Below, one piece after another: positions 51,171 through 59,949 of a DNA stretch of 64,000 nucleotides. Position 1 is the stretch's first letter; each line of letters starts with the position of its first letter. The stretch is taken from positions 353,019 through 417,018 of the forward strand of contig NZ_JAATJA010000001.1 in assembly GCF_011927665.1 (NCBI RefSeq), read 5' to 3'. The notes beneath the pieces are model-generated. The model had not been told where the DNA came from, searched no databases, and worked only from the letters and a program-made list of their open reading frames with translations. The translations under genes were made by a program, and so were the position numbers. Source of the DNA: Desulfobaculum xiamenense (lineage in GTDB: Bacteria; Desulfobacterota; Desulfovibrionia; Desulfovibrionales; Desulfovibrionaceae).

Positions 51171-53823
51171 GGCGACGCCCCCCGCATTCAGCGGATATGT
51201 GGATGGCTATTTTCGGGAGTTCGACATGCGGACTCCTTTGGATCGGCATACCGCCCAGAGGCTGATTGATCTCGGTAGGCTCAAGTCGGGCGGTGTGTAT
51301 GTGATTCATCACCCGCCGACCAATCTCTCTCGCGATTTCTATCAGGAATTCCGGTGCGTAAATCCGGGGATGCGGGCCTATGTCGGCTATACGGCCTTTG
51401 AGACGGATGGGTTGCCGCCGGGCTGGGCCGAGTCCTGCAACCGGATGGACGAGATATGGGTTCCTTCGCGTTTCAATCTCGAAACGTTTGCCCGCGCCGG
51501 AGTGGATAGGGAGCTGCTTCATGTGGTGCCGCACGGTTTCCGTCCGCGCGATTACAGACCAAGCATGACGACACCGCTTACCGTCGGTGAGGCCAAGGGC
51601 TTCAACTTTTTGTCTATTTTCGAATGGACGCCGCGCAAGGGATGGGATGCGCTCATCCGCGCGTATGTCGAGGAGTTCTCGCGAGACGAGGATGTCCGGC
51701 TCATCATCCGGTCGTATCAGGGAGGAGGCGTCATCGGTGACGTACCCCCTGTGCACGTTCAGTTGGCGCAGTTCCTGCGCGACATCGGGCACGACCCGGA
51801 TGAGATTCCACGCATTGACTTCATTGATGCCATGGTTCCCTCGGACCTGATGCCGAGCCTGTACAAGGCTGCGGATTGTTTCGTCCTGCCTACGCGTGGC
51901 GAGGGCTGGGGAATTCCGTTCACTGAGTCCATGCTTATGGAATTGCCGGTCATCGCCACCCGTTGGAGTGGACACCTGGAATTCATGAACGATTCCAATT
52001 CGTATTTGGTGGATGTGGATGGAATCGTGCCTGTCGGCGAGGATCAGGTTCGGACGAACCCCCTTTATGGTGGGCAGAATTGGGCGGAGCCGTCCGTTGG
52101 ACATCTGCGTGAACTGATGCGTCATGTTTTCGAACATCGGGACGAAGCGGCGCAGGTCGGTAAGCGGGCTCGTACACATATCCTTAATAATTTTACCCAT
52201 GTGCATGCGGCGGCGATCATCCTTGAACGCAAGCGGGCCTTGCTGTCGCGGCGGGTGCATGCCGTGCCTCGGCAGGATGCGCCGCATCGTGTGCTGTTTC
52301 GTTCGAATGTCGCCGGGTTGGGCGGCGCGGGGGATGCTTCCGTGATTTTGGCGCGGCTCAAGGAGGGGCTGGAGGCCAAAGGAATTGCAGTCGATCTCGC
52401 GTTCTCTCCGCAGGAGGACATCTCTGCGTACGATCTGGTGCACTATTTCACCATGGACTGGCAGTGGGTACCCGAGGTCGCAGCCCAGAAGGTTCCTGTG
52501 GTGTTGACCCCCGTGTGCGGCGATTGCGGTGCGCATGTCGGAATGGCCATGCAGACCGTGGCCGCGTTTCAGGCGGCTGAGTCCGAAGGCGGTAAGGCTG
52601 GGCTGGATGATGCGCTTCGTGAGACAGCCGCCCGCCGCTGCCCGGAAGGCGTTCCGTGGGCAATGCGTTTCTGCTTCGACTGCATGGATGCTGTTCTCTC
52701 CTTTGGAGATGGCGAGGGACGCATGATTCGGTCGGTCGTTGGTGCGCCGAGTACCGTACATGTCGCACGGATGGGCGGTGATTCTGCCGATTCGGAAGGT
52801 AAAGACACGGACGCGAGCCTCTTTGTGCGGACGCATGGGGTGAAGGATTTCGTCTTGTGCGTTACTCCCGTCGGGATGATGCATAATCAGTTGATGCTTT
52901 TGCACGCCTTGCGGGATGACGACATTTCGGTGGTTGTGTTGACTGAGCGCGGGCTACAGACGTTTTATGGCGATCTGTGCATGAAGATCAGGCGCGTTGG
53001 ACCTACTTTTTTTGTTGAGAATGCATCCCCGGAGATGTTGGAATCCGCACGCATGGCTGCCAAAGTGTGCGTCATGCCGGGGTGGGGAGGTTCAGCGTTG
53101 CATTCAGTCATTGAGGCGGCGCGTTGCGGATGCAACATTGTCGTTTCCGATGGTGATGACGCCAGAGGATACTTCGCCGACAATGCATGGTATTGCCATC
53201 CGGATGATGCACAAGCGATAAGACGTGTCGTGCTGGATGCCTATTCTGCGCCGCGTGATGCTCGGCGAGCAGGGGAATGCGTGTTGAGTGGATGGAATGA
53301 GGCTATCGACACCACCATCGCGGTCTACGAAAATCTGTTGCGGCAGTGGTCATCCATGGATGTGGAGACGCATGTGCGCAAACGTGAGGCCCGCGTGGCG
53401 GAGGTCCGTTCGTATTTCCTCGTCAAAAATTCGCTACGCAGGCTGACCAGAAACGATCCGCCCCGCGCGGTGCAGGTTGCGCGGGAGATGATACGGAAGT
53501 ATCCGCAGGACGCTGAACTTCATGAACTGCTGGGTTCCGCACTTTTGCAGACTCGCAATTTCGATGAGGCTGCCGATGCACTGCGTCGGACCATGGAGGT
53601 TGGCGGCGTGGATAGGTTGGATTTGCACCTGATGCTCTGTCTTTCGCTGATAGGACAGGAGCGCTTCGAGGACGCCGGGGACGCCTTGCGCGAAGGTTTG
53701 CGCCGGGTGCCCGTCACGAGTGATACGGAGCGTAGCATCGTGGCCGAATATCAGGATAGGATAGCCCGGCGTGAAAAGCTCGCTGCGCAGGAGCTTGTCG
53801 GGTCCATTCCAGCATCTTGCTGA
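51163..53823 (+). CDS. two-module GT-B glycosyltransferase with TPR tail, 886 aa
   Basis: The first module (about 1-365) is a complete GT4-like enzyme ('VPHGFRPRDYRPSM', 'NFLSIFEWTPRKGWDALIRAYVEEF', 'FVLPTRGEGWGIPFTESMLMELPVIATRWSGHLEFM'). The second module (about 380-740) is a paralogue of the GT at 42060-43592: 'KDFVLCVTPVGMMHNQLMLLHALRDDDISVVVL' against 'RDFVLCVGRLESRKNQLMLLHALRDDDIPLVFV'. In it the donor-binding GRLESRKN is replaced by TPVGMMHN, so it may be inactive. TPR-like helices end the protein ('MIRKYPQDAELHELLGSALLQTRNFDEAADALRRTMEVGG'). Confidence 0.85.
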   Translation: MSEATPPAFSGYVDGYFREFDMRTPLDRHTAQRLIDLGRLKSGGVYVIHHPPTNLSRDFYQEFRCVNPGMRAYVGYTAFETDGLPPGWAESCNRMDEIWVPSRFNLETFARAGVDRELLHVVPHGFRPRDYRPSMTTPLTVGEAKGFNFLSIFEWTPRKGWDALIRAYVEEFSRDEDVRLIIRSYQGGGVIGDVPPVHVQLAQFLRDIGHDPDEIPRIDFIDAMVPSDLMPSLYKAADCFVLPTRGEGWGIPFTESMLMELPVIATRWSGHLEFMNDSNSYLVDVDGIVPVGEDQVRTNPLYGGQNWAEPSVGHLRELMRHVFEHRDEAAQVGKRARTHILNNFTHVHAAAIILERKRALLSRRVHAVPRQDAPHRVLFRSNVAGLGGAGDASVILARLKEGLEAKGIAVDLAFSPQEDISAYDLVHYFTMDWQWVPEVAAQKVPVVLTPVCGDCGAHVGMAMQTVAAFQAAESEGGKAGLDDALRETAARRCPEGVPWAMRFCFDCMDAVLSFGDGEGRMIRSVVGAPSTVHVARMGGDSADSEGKDTDASLFVRTHGVKDFVLCVTPVGMMHNQLMLLHALRDDDISVVVLTERGLQTFYGDLCMKIRRVGPTFFVENASPEMLESARMAAKVCVMPGWGGSALHSVIEAARCGCNIVVSDGDDARGYFADNAWYCHPDDAQAIRRVVLDAYSAPRDARRAGECVLSGWNEAIDTTIAVYENLLRQWSSMDVETHVRKREARVAEVRSYFLVKNSLRRLTRNDPPRAVQVAREMIRKYPQDAELHELLGSALLQTRNFDEAADALRRTMEVGGVDRLDLHLMLCLSLIGQERFEDAGDALREGLRRVPVTSDTERSIVAEYQDRIARREKLAAQELVGSIPASC

Positions 53824-53853
53824 TTGGCACAGAATGATCGGATGAAGAAAATC

Positions 53854-53887
53854 GAAGGCCCCCGGGGATATTTCCCCGGGGGCCTTC
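53854..53887. terminator. bidirectional terminator between the glycan cluster and dapA
   Basis: Perfect stem GAAGGCCCCCGGGGA / TCCCCGGGGGCCTTC with a short TATT-type loop. It serves the rightward glycan cluster and the leftward dapF-dapA transcript that end on either side. Confidence 0.85.
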
Positions 53888-53914
53888 GTCATTATCGCGT
53901 TGCGGGCGCTGGAG

Positions 53915-54823
53915 CTAGGCCGTGGCTTCGGCCAGTTCTTCGGTGTTCAGCACACCGGATTCCAGCATCACCTTCTCCAGAGCGGCCCGGGTGTCGGGCT
54001 GCATGGGGACGAGGGGGAGGCGGAATTCTTCGGTGCACATGCCCATCATGGACACGGCGGTCTTGACGGGGATGGGGTTGGTCTCGCTGAACAGGGCGCG
54101 GCACAGCGGCGCCATGTGGTAGTGCAGCTTGCGTGCGGTGGCGATGTCGCCCTCGGCGAAGGCCTTGCACATGCCGGACATGGCGGCGGGCATCACGTTG
54201 GAGACCACGGAGATGACGCCGCAGCCGCCGAGCGCGAGCAGGGGCAGCACGGTGAAATCGTCGCCGGAGAGCATACAGAAGTCTTCTCCGCACAGCTCGA
54301 TCATCTCGGAAACCTGCTTCAGGTTGCCGGTGGCTTCCTTCACGCCCACCACTTCGGGCACGGCGTCCTTGATGGCCTTGAGCGTTGCGGGCTGGACGTT
54401 CAGGGCCGTGCGGCCGGGAACGTTGTACACCACGATGGGAATGGAGACTTCGGTGGCGATGGCCTTGAAGTGCGCCACAAGCCCGGCGGGCGTCGGCTTG
54501 TTGTAGTAGGGAGTGATGAGCAGCGCGCCATCGGCCCCCGCTTCCTTGGCGTAGCGGGTCAGCTCGATGGCTTCGAGCGTATTGTTGGACCCGGAACCGG
54601 CCAGAACCGGAACGCGGCCCTTGACCTGATCCACGCAAATCTTGATGACCCGGCCGTGCTCGGCGTGAGTCAGCGTGGCCGATTCACCGGTGGTGCCGCA
54701 GGGCACGAGACCGTCGATGCCCTGTTCGATCTGCCATTCGATGAATGCGCGAAAGGCTTCCTCGTCGATTTCGCCGTTTCTGAACGGCGTAACAAGAGCG
54801 CTGAACGCTCCCTTGAATTGCAT
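53915..54823 (-). CDS. dapA: 4-hydroxy-tetrahydrodipicolinate synthase
   Basis: The 302-residue TIM-barrel aldolase has 'GLVPCGTTGESATLTHAEH', 'LLITPYYNKPTPAGLVAHF' (Tyr), 'VVYNVPGRTALNV' and the Schiff-base Lys in 'VVGVKEATGNL'. It condenses pyruvate with aspartate semialdehyde in lysine and diaminopimelate synthesis. GAGGAGGAG before the ATG fixes the start. It follows dapF in the same direction. Confidence 0.98.
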   Translation of the reverse strand: MQFKGAFSALVTPFRNGEIDEEAFRAFIEWQIEQGIDGLVPCGTTGESATLTHAEHGRVIKICVDQVKGRVPVLAGSGSNNTLEAIELTRYAKEAGADGALLITPYYNKPTPAGLVAHFKAIATEVSIPIVVYNVPGRTALNVQPATLKAIKDAVPEVVGVKEATGNLKQVSEMIELCGEDFCMLSGDDFTVLPLLALGGCGVISVVSNVMPAAMSGMCKAFAEGDIATARKLHYHMAPLCRALFSETNPIPVKTAVSMMGMCTEEFRLPLVPMQPDTRAALEKVMLESGVLNTEELAEATA

Positions 54824-54860
54824 GCTGCTCCTCCTCATCTGGCGCGTAGCGCGGAGATGG

Positions 54861-55715
54861 CTATTCCAATGGGGCAATGCCCATCGATTCGGGATACATT
54901 TCGCCATGGTAGGTCATCAGGGCCTTGCCCTGGAGAAAGACCGTACCGTTTTCAATGGATATTTGCAAAACCTCACCGCCGGAGGTGGTCAGTTCCACCT
55001 CGGGGCCGACGAGGCCAAGCGTGTGCGCGATGAGCGCCGACGCCGCGGCACCCGTGCCACATGCGAAGGTTTCGCCCTCCACGCCACGCTCGTATGTGCG
55101 CAGGAAAAGGCGCTTGTCGTCGCGAACCTGAATGAAATTGGCGTTGGTGCCTGCGGGCGCGAAGTGCTCGTGCATGCGGATGGCGCGGCCAACGGTCATG
55201 ATGTCAACGGCCTTGACGTCCTCGCAGACGACCACGGCGTGAGGCACGCCCGTGTTCACGAAATGGACGGTCGTTTCGTGGCCAGCCACATTGAGCTTCG
55301 CACCGAGTGCAAGCCCTGTGGGCGGGGTGAGTTCGACCTTCACGAGGTCCGTTCCCTCAAGAACATGGGCATGGATGGGACCGGCGTCCGTGCCGAAAAC
55401 GTGGGTTGCCCCGGCCAGACCGATGCGGTGGGCGAGGCTGGCCGCGCAGCGCGAACCGTTGCCACACATCTCGGCGCGCGAGCCGTCCGCGTTGTAGAAA
55501 TGCCAGACGTAGTCCACGTCGGGGCGCTCGGGGGTGTCCTGAAGGAAGATGAGCCCGTCCGCTCCGACGCCGAATCCGCGAGGGCAGACGCGCGAGGCCC
55601 ATTCGGACATCTCGCTCTGGGGAAGACACAGTTCCCGGTTGTCGATGAGAACGAAATCATTGCCGCTGCCGTGCATTTTGAAGAATGGCACGCCAGCGCT
55701 TCGGGGTGTGGTCAT
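54861..55715 (-). CDS. dapF: diaminopimelate epimerase
   Basis: The 284-residue protein has both catalytic Cys: 'AEMCGNGSRCAA' and 'ETFACGTGAAASAL', plus 'FFKMHGSGNDFVLIDNR' at the start. It converts LL- to meso-diaminopimelate. The ATG at 55713-55715 is chosen from the family start; the frame is open further upstream only by chance. Confidence 0.97.
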   Translation of the reverse strand: MTTPRSAGVPFFKMHGSGNDFVLIDNRELCLPQSEMSEWASRVCPRGFGVGADGLIFLQDTPERPDVDYVWHFYNADGSRAEMCGNGSRCAASLAHRIGLAGATHVFGTDAGPIHAHVLEGTDLVKVELTPPTGLALGAKLNVAGHETTVHFVNTGVPHAVVVCEDVKAVDIMTVGRAIRMHEHFAPAGTNANFIQVRDDKRLFLRTYERGVEGETFACGTGAAASALIAHTLGLVGPEVELTTSGGEVLQISIENGTVFLQGKALMTYHGEMYPESMGIAPLE

Positions 55716-55787
55716 GTAAGCCTTCCGGAAAAGTTGTGGATGGGAACGAAGCGGCAGTTTCGCGCTTTTTGTAATGAAGCGCAAGCC

Positions 55788-56687
55788 CTAGCGGGCGTCG
55801 GGGAAGTGTTCGCGCACGAACTGCGCCATGTCCGCATCGGCATCGACGGTCTCGCGCAGGGGGCGGAAATCGAGGACGAGATTGGCCTCGCGCTCCCAGT
55901 GCCAGTCCTTGCGGGCGCGATCGGGCCATTCGTTGATGCGCAGAATATGGACGGCGCGGCCCTTGGAGTAGGCGCGGACCCAGAAGGTCTTTGCTTCGGC
56001 CTCGAAGCGGCCGGCAAGGCCGGGGCCGGGACCGGCACCGAGCATGATGTCCACGGCGGGCGGATTTTCGGTGAGGAAGGCCAATTCCCCCGTGTAGCCC
56101 CACGGGCTGACGGCGACGACGAGCTTCGTGCGCTCGCGCAGTTTGGCGGCCTTGTCGAGGATGCTTCGGACCATGTAGCGGGGGGCTTTTTCCTGCCCGG
56201 CGGGGAGCATGGGCAGGAAAAGCACGCCAATGTCGTCCTGCCCCACGCGGATGGTGGTCATCTTGACATTGGCGGATGCCGTGCGCCAGCCGTCGAGGCT
56301 GGTTACGCCGGACTTGGTGAGCCAGTTGGCCTCGCGCGGGGCGAGGTAGCCCATGTCGTAGCCCAGCCGGGCGTAGGCATCGGCGAGGGAAATGGCGAGA
56401 TTCGCGGGACCGTCCGGTTGGGATTCGTCGTGGTCGACGAATTCGAACGGTCCCGCGATGAAGAGCAGACGATCACCCTTTGCATCTTCCTCCCGGAGCG
56501 AGGCGAAAACGGAGGCGCGCCGATCCAGGCCGCCCAGTGTTTTCCCGCCTCAGGTGGGGCAGGGGGCGTAATGTCCAAGGCTGTTCGATGTGAATACGAG
56601 CCGCAGCAGTTCGTCTTGAGCAGTCGCGGTCGCGGTTCCGGTACAGAGCGCAGCCAAGAGGAGTATGAGGGAGAGCAGTTGGGGCAT
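55788..56687 (-). CDS. predicted exported selenoprotein with CPTU motif (UGA codon 46)
   Basis: ATG 56685-56687 opens a signal peptide (MPQLLSLILLLAALCTGTAT, cleavage near TAQ). The frame then reads 'RLVFTSNSLGHYAPCPT', UGA at 56550-56552, and 'GGKTLGGLDRRASVFASLREEDAKGDRLLFIAGPFEFVD', continuing open to 55788 (299 residues). The pattern around the UGA resembles the N-terminal part of 5'-nucleotidase/UshA-related metallophosphatase-like proteins, which have a Cys-rich 'EPCxC..xxGGLARR' stretch; Sec would take the place of a Cys in a CxxC redox motif. A strong hairpin directly follows the UGA. It starts 5 bp after the HU gene with no clear ribosome site, so it may be translated by coupling. 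If UGA is a stop, the part from 56354 would be an orphan without a signal. Confidence 0.78.
56502..56549 (-). promoter_or_regulatory. candidate bacterial SECIS hairpin
   Basis: The 48 nt directly after the UGA fold as two stacked stems. The outer stem is GGC/GCC plus GAAAAC/GUUUUC (9 bp, with GG bulged). The inner stem is GGCG-GCC / GGC-G-CGCC (7 bp, one bulged G) with apical loop UGGAUC at +23 to +28. Bacterial SelB-binding hairpins have their loop at about this distance from the UGA. Confidence 0.65.
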
Positions 56688-56691
56688 CGCG

Positions 56692-56967
56692 TCAGCTGTT
56701 GACGAATTCCTTCAGTTCCTTGCCGGGACGGAAGAAGGGCAGCTTTTTGGGGCTGACCTTGACGATTTCGCCGGTTTTCGGATTGCGGCCGGTGTACCCG
56801 CCGTAGTCCTTGATCTTGAAGCTTCCGAATCCACGGATCTCCACACGTTCCTCGTGAATGAGGGAGCGCTTGATGGAGTCGAAGAAGGTGTTGACGACGA
56901 TCGCCGCCTCGTCCACGTGAAGATTCTTCTTTTCTGCCAGAGTCTTGATGAGTTCGCTTTTGTTCAT
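56692..56967 (-). CDS. hup: DNA-binding protein HU
   Basis: The 91-residue protein matches HU/IHF: 'MNKSELIKTLAEKKNL', 'VEIRGFGSFKIKDYGGYTGRNPKTGEIVKVSPKKLPFFRPGKELKEFVN', with the DNA-intercalating arm containing RNPKTGE. It bends and packs DNA. GGAGGAG 3-6 nt before the ATG at 56965-56967 fixes the start. Confidence 0.96.
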   Translation of the reverse strand: MNKSELIKTLAEKKNLHVDEAAIVVNTFFDSIKRSLIHEERVEIRGFGSFKIKDYGGYTGRNPKTGEIVKVSPKKLPFFRPGKELKEFVNS

Positions 56968-57076
56968 GTTCTCCTCCCGGTTGCGAAAAAACGTGTTCCC
57001 CGGACACGCACCGCCGGAAAAAAAGGCGGTTTCTTGCTTATGCAACTATGCCGAATTCCGGGGAATTTCGTCAAGC

Positions 57077-57904
57077 TTAATCGGCATCATTTCGCGAAAA
57101 ATTTTGCAATACGCCCTGCTCGGTCAGCGAGGGGAGCAATCTTTCGCGCATGCGCTTGAGCTTGACGGCCAGGGTGAGAATATCGCGCCCCGCAATGGAG
57201 CCTGGGGCATGCTTGAGTAGCGGCACCTGACGGATGACGGCCTCGGAGACGGCTGGGTCCGAACGCACAGAGCCTGCGTAGCTGAGACTGATACCGAGGA
57301 AGCGCTTGCACGCGGCGTCGAGCCGCTGGAAGCTCTTGCGGCCTTCCTCAAGGGAGGCGACCTGGTTGACCACCACGTTGAAGCTGTCCACGCCATATTC
57401 GGAGTGCAGCACCTTGATGAGGGCGTATCCGTCCGTGAGGGAGGTCGGCTCCGGGGTGATGACCACCACGCGCTCCTGCGACATGGCGGCGAAGCGAAGC
57501 ACGGTCTTGCTGATGCCCGCACCGATGTCCATGAGCAGGAAATCGTAGCGGCTGATGACCGAATTGAGCTTGTCGAAAATCATGCCCTGCAGGTCCTCGT
57601 CGAGGTCGATGAGTTCCGGCACGCCGGAGGCCGAGGGCAGGAAGTCGAAGCCGTTCGGCTCGATGGGCACGACGATGTTGCGGACGTCCTCGCCAGTGGT
57701 CAGGAGGTCCTGAAGGTTCTTGTCCGGCGCGAGGCCGAGCAACACGTCGAGGTTGGCCAGCCCGAGGTCGCAGTCCATGAGCATGACCGGGTGGTTGGCC
57801 CGGTAGAGTGCGTAGCCGATGTTCAGGGCGAGGTTGGTCTTGCCCACGCCGCCCTTGCCGCTGACTATGGAAAAGCTAATGGCCTTGTTTCGAATGGTTT
57901 GCAT
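57077..57904 (-). CDS. MinD/ParA-family ATPase (FlhG-like)
   Basis: The 275-residue deviant-Walker ATPase has 'FSIVSGKGGVGKTNLALNIGYAL' (P-loop with signature Lys), 'VMLMDCDLGLANLDVLLGL', 'YDFLLMDIGAGISKTVLRFAAMSQERVVVITPEPTSLTDGYALIKVL'. This is the MinD subgroup that includes FlhG/FleN, which sets flagellar number and position. No flhF is in view, so a flagellar role is plausible but not shown. It is followed upstream by a GGDEF gene 14 bp away on the same strand. Confidence 0.88.
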   Translation of the reverse strand: MQTIRNKAISFSIVSGKGGVGKTNLALNIGYALYRANHPVMLMDCDLGLANLDVLLGLAPDKNLQDLLTTGEDVRNIVVPIEPNGFDFLPSASGVPELIDLDEDLQGMIFDKLNSVISRYDFLLMDIGAGISKTVLRFAAMSQERVVVITPEPTSLTDGYALIKVLHSEYGVDSFNVVVNQVASLEEGRKSFQRLDAACKRFLGISLSYAGSVRSDPAVSEAVIRQVPLLKHAPGSIAGRDILTLAVKLKRMRERLLPSLTEQGVLQNFSRNDAD

Positions 57905-57918
57905 GCCGTGTCCTTGAC

Positions 57919-58785
57919 TCAGCTTCCCGTGAACAGGAATTTCTTTTCGTTGGATTCGACGAGAGTCGCCCGCGAGGGAGTCGCCACGTCCTGAAGCGGC
58001 GCGGTGACGACCCGGTCCTTGCCTTCGGCCTTGGCCTGATAGAGGGCCTTGTCCGCAAGGGAGAGGAGGTCCGGCGGGGTGCTGTCGGCCATGCCCTTGT
58101 AGGTCACAAGGCCCGCGGAGCAGGTCACGCTGAGCGTTCTGCCGGAGTCGGGACAGACGATGTCCGTATCACGCAGTGCGGCAAGCAGTCGTTCGACCAT
58201 GGCGCGGGCCTTGATGAGTCCGGTCCCGGGAAGGATGATGGCGAACTCCTCGCCACCCAGTCGCGCCGCCACGTCGTAGCGGCGGGTCTGCGTCAGCATG
58301 ATGCGGGCCAGCGAGACGAGTGTCTCGTCGCCGCAGGCATGCCCGTAGGTATCGTTGACCTGCTTGAAGTTGTCGAGGTCGAGCATGGCCACGGACAGGG
58401 AGGAACCGGATCGGCGTGCCCGTTCCAGCTCCTGATCGAGGCTGCGCTCAAAGGCGCGGCGATTGAAGAGGCTCGTCAGCGGATCGTGCTCCGTCTGGTA
58501 GGCGAGGTCTTCAAGGGTGCGCTGCAACTGCCGCAGGAAGGGGTATTCCCCGTTCTCCATCGGCAGGGCGAGCCATTCCCGCAGGCCGTATTCCTCGGCG
58601 AGCTCCGGCCACTGCTCTAGCGACAGGCCGGGGCATAGGCGCAGGATTCCGAGGATTCCGGCGTCGTCTTCGCACCCATTGAGGTCGCTGTGCGATTCGA
58701 GCACGAGCTTGCGCAGGGAGTTCAATTCCCGAACGAGGGGATCGTGCTCGATGTGGGGCGTCTGGTCCGTGTTATTTTTGGGCAT
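57919..58785 (-). CDS. diguanylate cyclase (GGDEF domain)
   Basis: The 288-residue protein has an unassigned N-terminal region (about 1-95) and a GGDEF domain with 'HDPLTSLFNRRAFERSL', 'MLDLDNFKQVNDTYGHACGDETL' and active site GGEEF. The product-inhibition site RxxD (RRYD) lies five residues before it. It makes c-di-GMP. It overlaps the end of prfB by 14 nt. A PilZ receptor gene lies about 3.6 kb away (62381-63484) in the same gene set. Confidence 0.95.
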   Translation of the reverse strand: MPKNNTDQTPHIEHDPLVRELNSLRKLVLESHSDLNGCEDDAGILGILRLCPGLSLEQWPELAEEYGLREWLALPMENGEYPFLRQLQRTLEDLAYQTEHDPLTSLFNRRAFERSLDQELERARRSGSSLSVAMLDLDNFKQVNDTYGHACGDETLVSLARIMLTQTRRYDVAARLGGEEFAIILPGTGLIKARAMVERLLAALRDTDIVCPDSGRTLSVTCSAGLVTYKGMADSTPPDLLSLADKALYQAKAEGKDRVVTAPLQDVATPSRATLVESNEKKFLFTGS

Positions 58786-59882
58786 GAGCGTAAAGGAGGT
58801 AGTTTCTGATGAGCGTGTCCAGATCGCCGTCCAGCACTGCGTCCACGTTGGTGATTTCCGTGTTGGTGCGGTGGTCCTTCACGAGCCGGTAAGGCTGGAG
58901 GACGTAGGAACGGATCTGGCTGCCCCAGGCGATGGCGTCCTTGTCCGCGTACTGGGCCTGCTTCTCGTCTGCGAGCTTGCGCATTTCGAGTTCGTACAGG
59001 CGAGCCTTCAGCACCTTGAAGGCGGTGTCCTTGTTGCGCTGCTGGGAGCGCTCGTTCTGGCACGATACCACGATGCCTGTGGGAAGGTGCGTAAGGCGGA
59101 TGGCGGAGCTTGTCTTGTTGACGTGCTGGCCGCCTGCGCCGCTGGAGCGGAAAATGTCGATGCGCACGTCCTCGTCGCGGATTTCGATCTCGATGTCCTG
59201 CGTGATGTCGGGGTAGACGTCCACGGAGGTGAAGGAGGTGTGCCGCCTGCCGGATGAGTCGAAGGGCGAGATGCGCACCAGCCGGTGGATGCCCTTCTCG
59301 GCCTTGAGCAGACCGTAGGCATTGGGGCCTTCGATGAGCAGAGTGACGGACTTGATGCCCGCTTCGTCTCCGGGGAGCTTGTCGAGCACATCCACCTTGA
59401 ATTCGCGGCGTTCCGCCCAGCGGATGTACATGCGCAGGAGGATCTCTGCCCAGTCCTGGGCCTCGGTGCCGCCCGCTCCGGGGTGGATTTCGAGGATGGC
59501 GGGCGAGTTGTCGGCGGGGTCGGCCAGCAGCGTGCGCAGCTCGGCTTCCTGTAATCTGTCGGCGAGAAGCTCCACCTGATCCTGCAGGGCCTCAAGGACT
59601 TCCTGGCTCTGGTCGTCGTGCGCCAGAAGCAGCCATTCGTCGAGGTCTTCCTTGGCGCAGTGCAGTGCGTCCCACTGCTCCACGAGATCGGCGAGGTGGC
59701 TCTTTTCGCGCAGGAGCGGCGTCAACTGTTCGGGCTTGTCCCACGCGCCGGGGCGCGAAAGCTCCATCTCGATGTCGGCGAGACGATCCTTGCTCCGATC
59801 GCGGTCAAAGACGCCCCCAGAGGCTTTGGAATTCCCTGAGCAGCGTCGTGCCCTGCGTCTTGAGATCGTGATATTGCAGCAT
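58772..59882 (-). CDS. prfB: peptide chain release factor 2, with programmed +1 frameshift
   Basis: Frame 1 starts at ATG 59880-59882 (MLQYHDLKTQGTTLLREF...) and reaches an in-frame UGA at 59805-59807 in the context GGGGG-CG-TCT-TTG-AC, the known RF2 autoregulatory site (SD-like GGGGG, slippery CUU, UGA-C). After a +1 shift the protein continues '...RDRSKDRLADIEMELSRPGAWDKPEQLTPLL' to 58772. It includes 'HPGAGGTEAQDWAEILLRMY' (GGQ-domain start), the SPF tripeptide of RF2 ('RISPFDSSGRRHTSF') and the 'SSGAGGQHVNKTSSAIRLTHLPTGI' GGQ motif. About 369 residues in total. It recognises UGA and UAA, and low RF2 promotes the shift. Confidence 0.97.
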
Positions 59883-59949
59883 GACTCGAAATATTTCCTT
59901 TGGAAGATTTGTTTTTGGAGAACCTGAAATGATAGGGAAATCGGCGTCG

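Noticed and set aside
54675-56702. 675-codon plus-strand frame opposite dapF and the selenoprotein
   Set aside because: Antisense shadow. The minus strand carries dapF with both catalytic cysteines and a signal-peptide protein.
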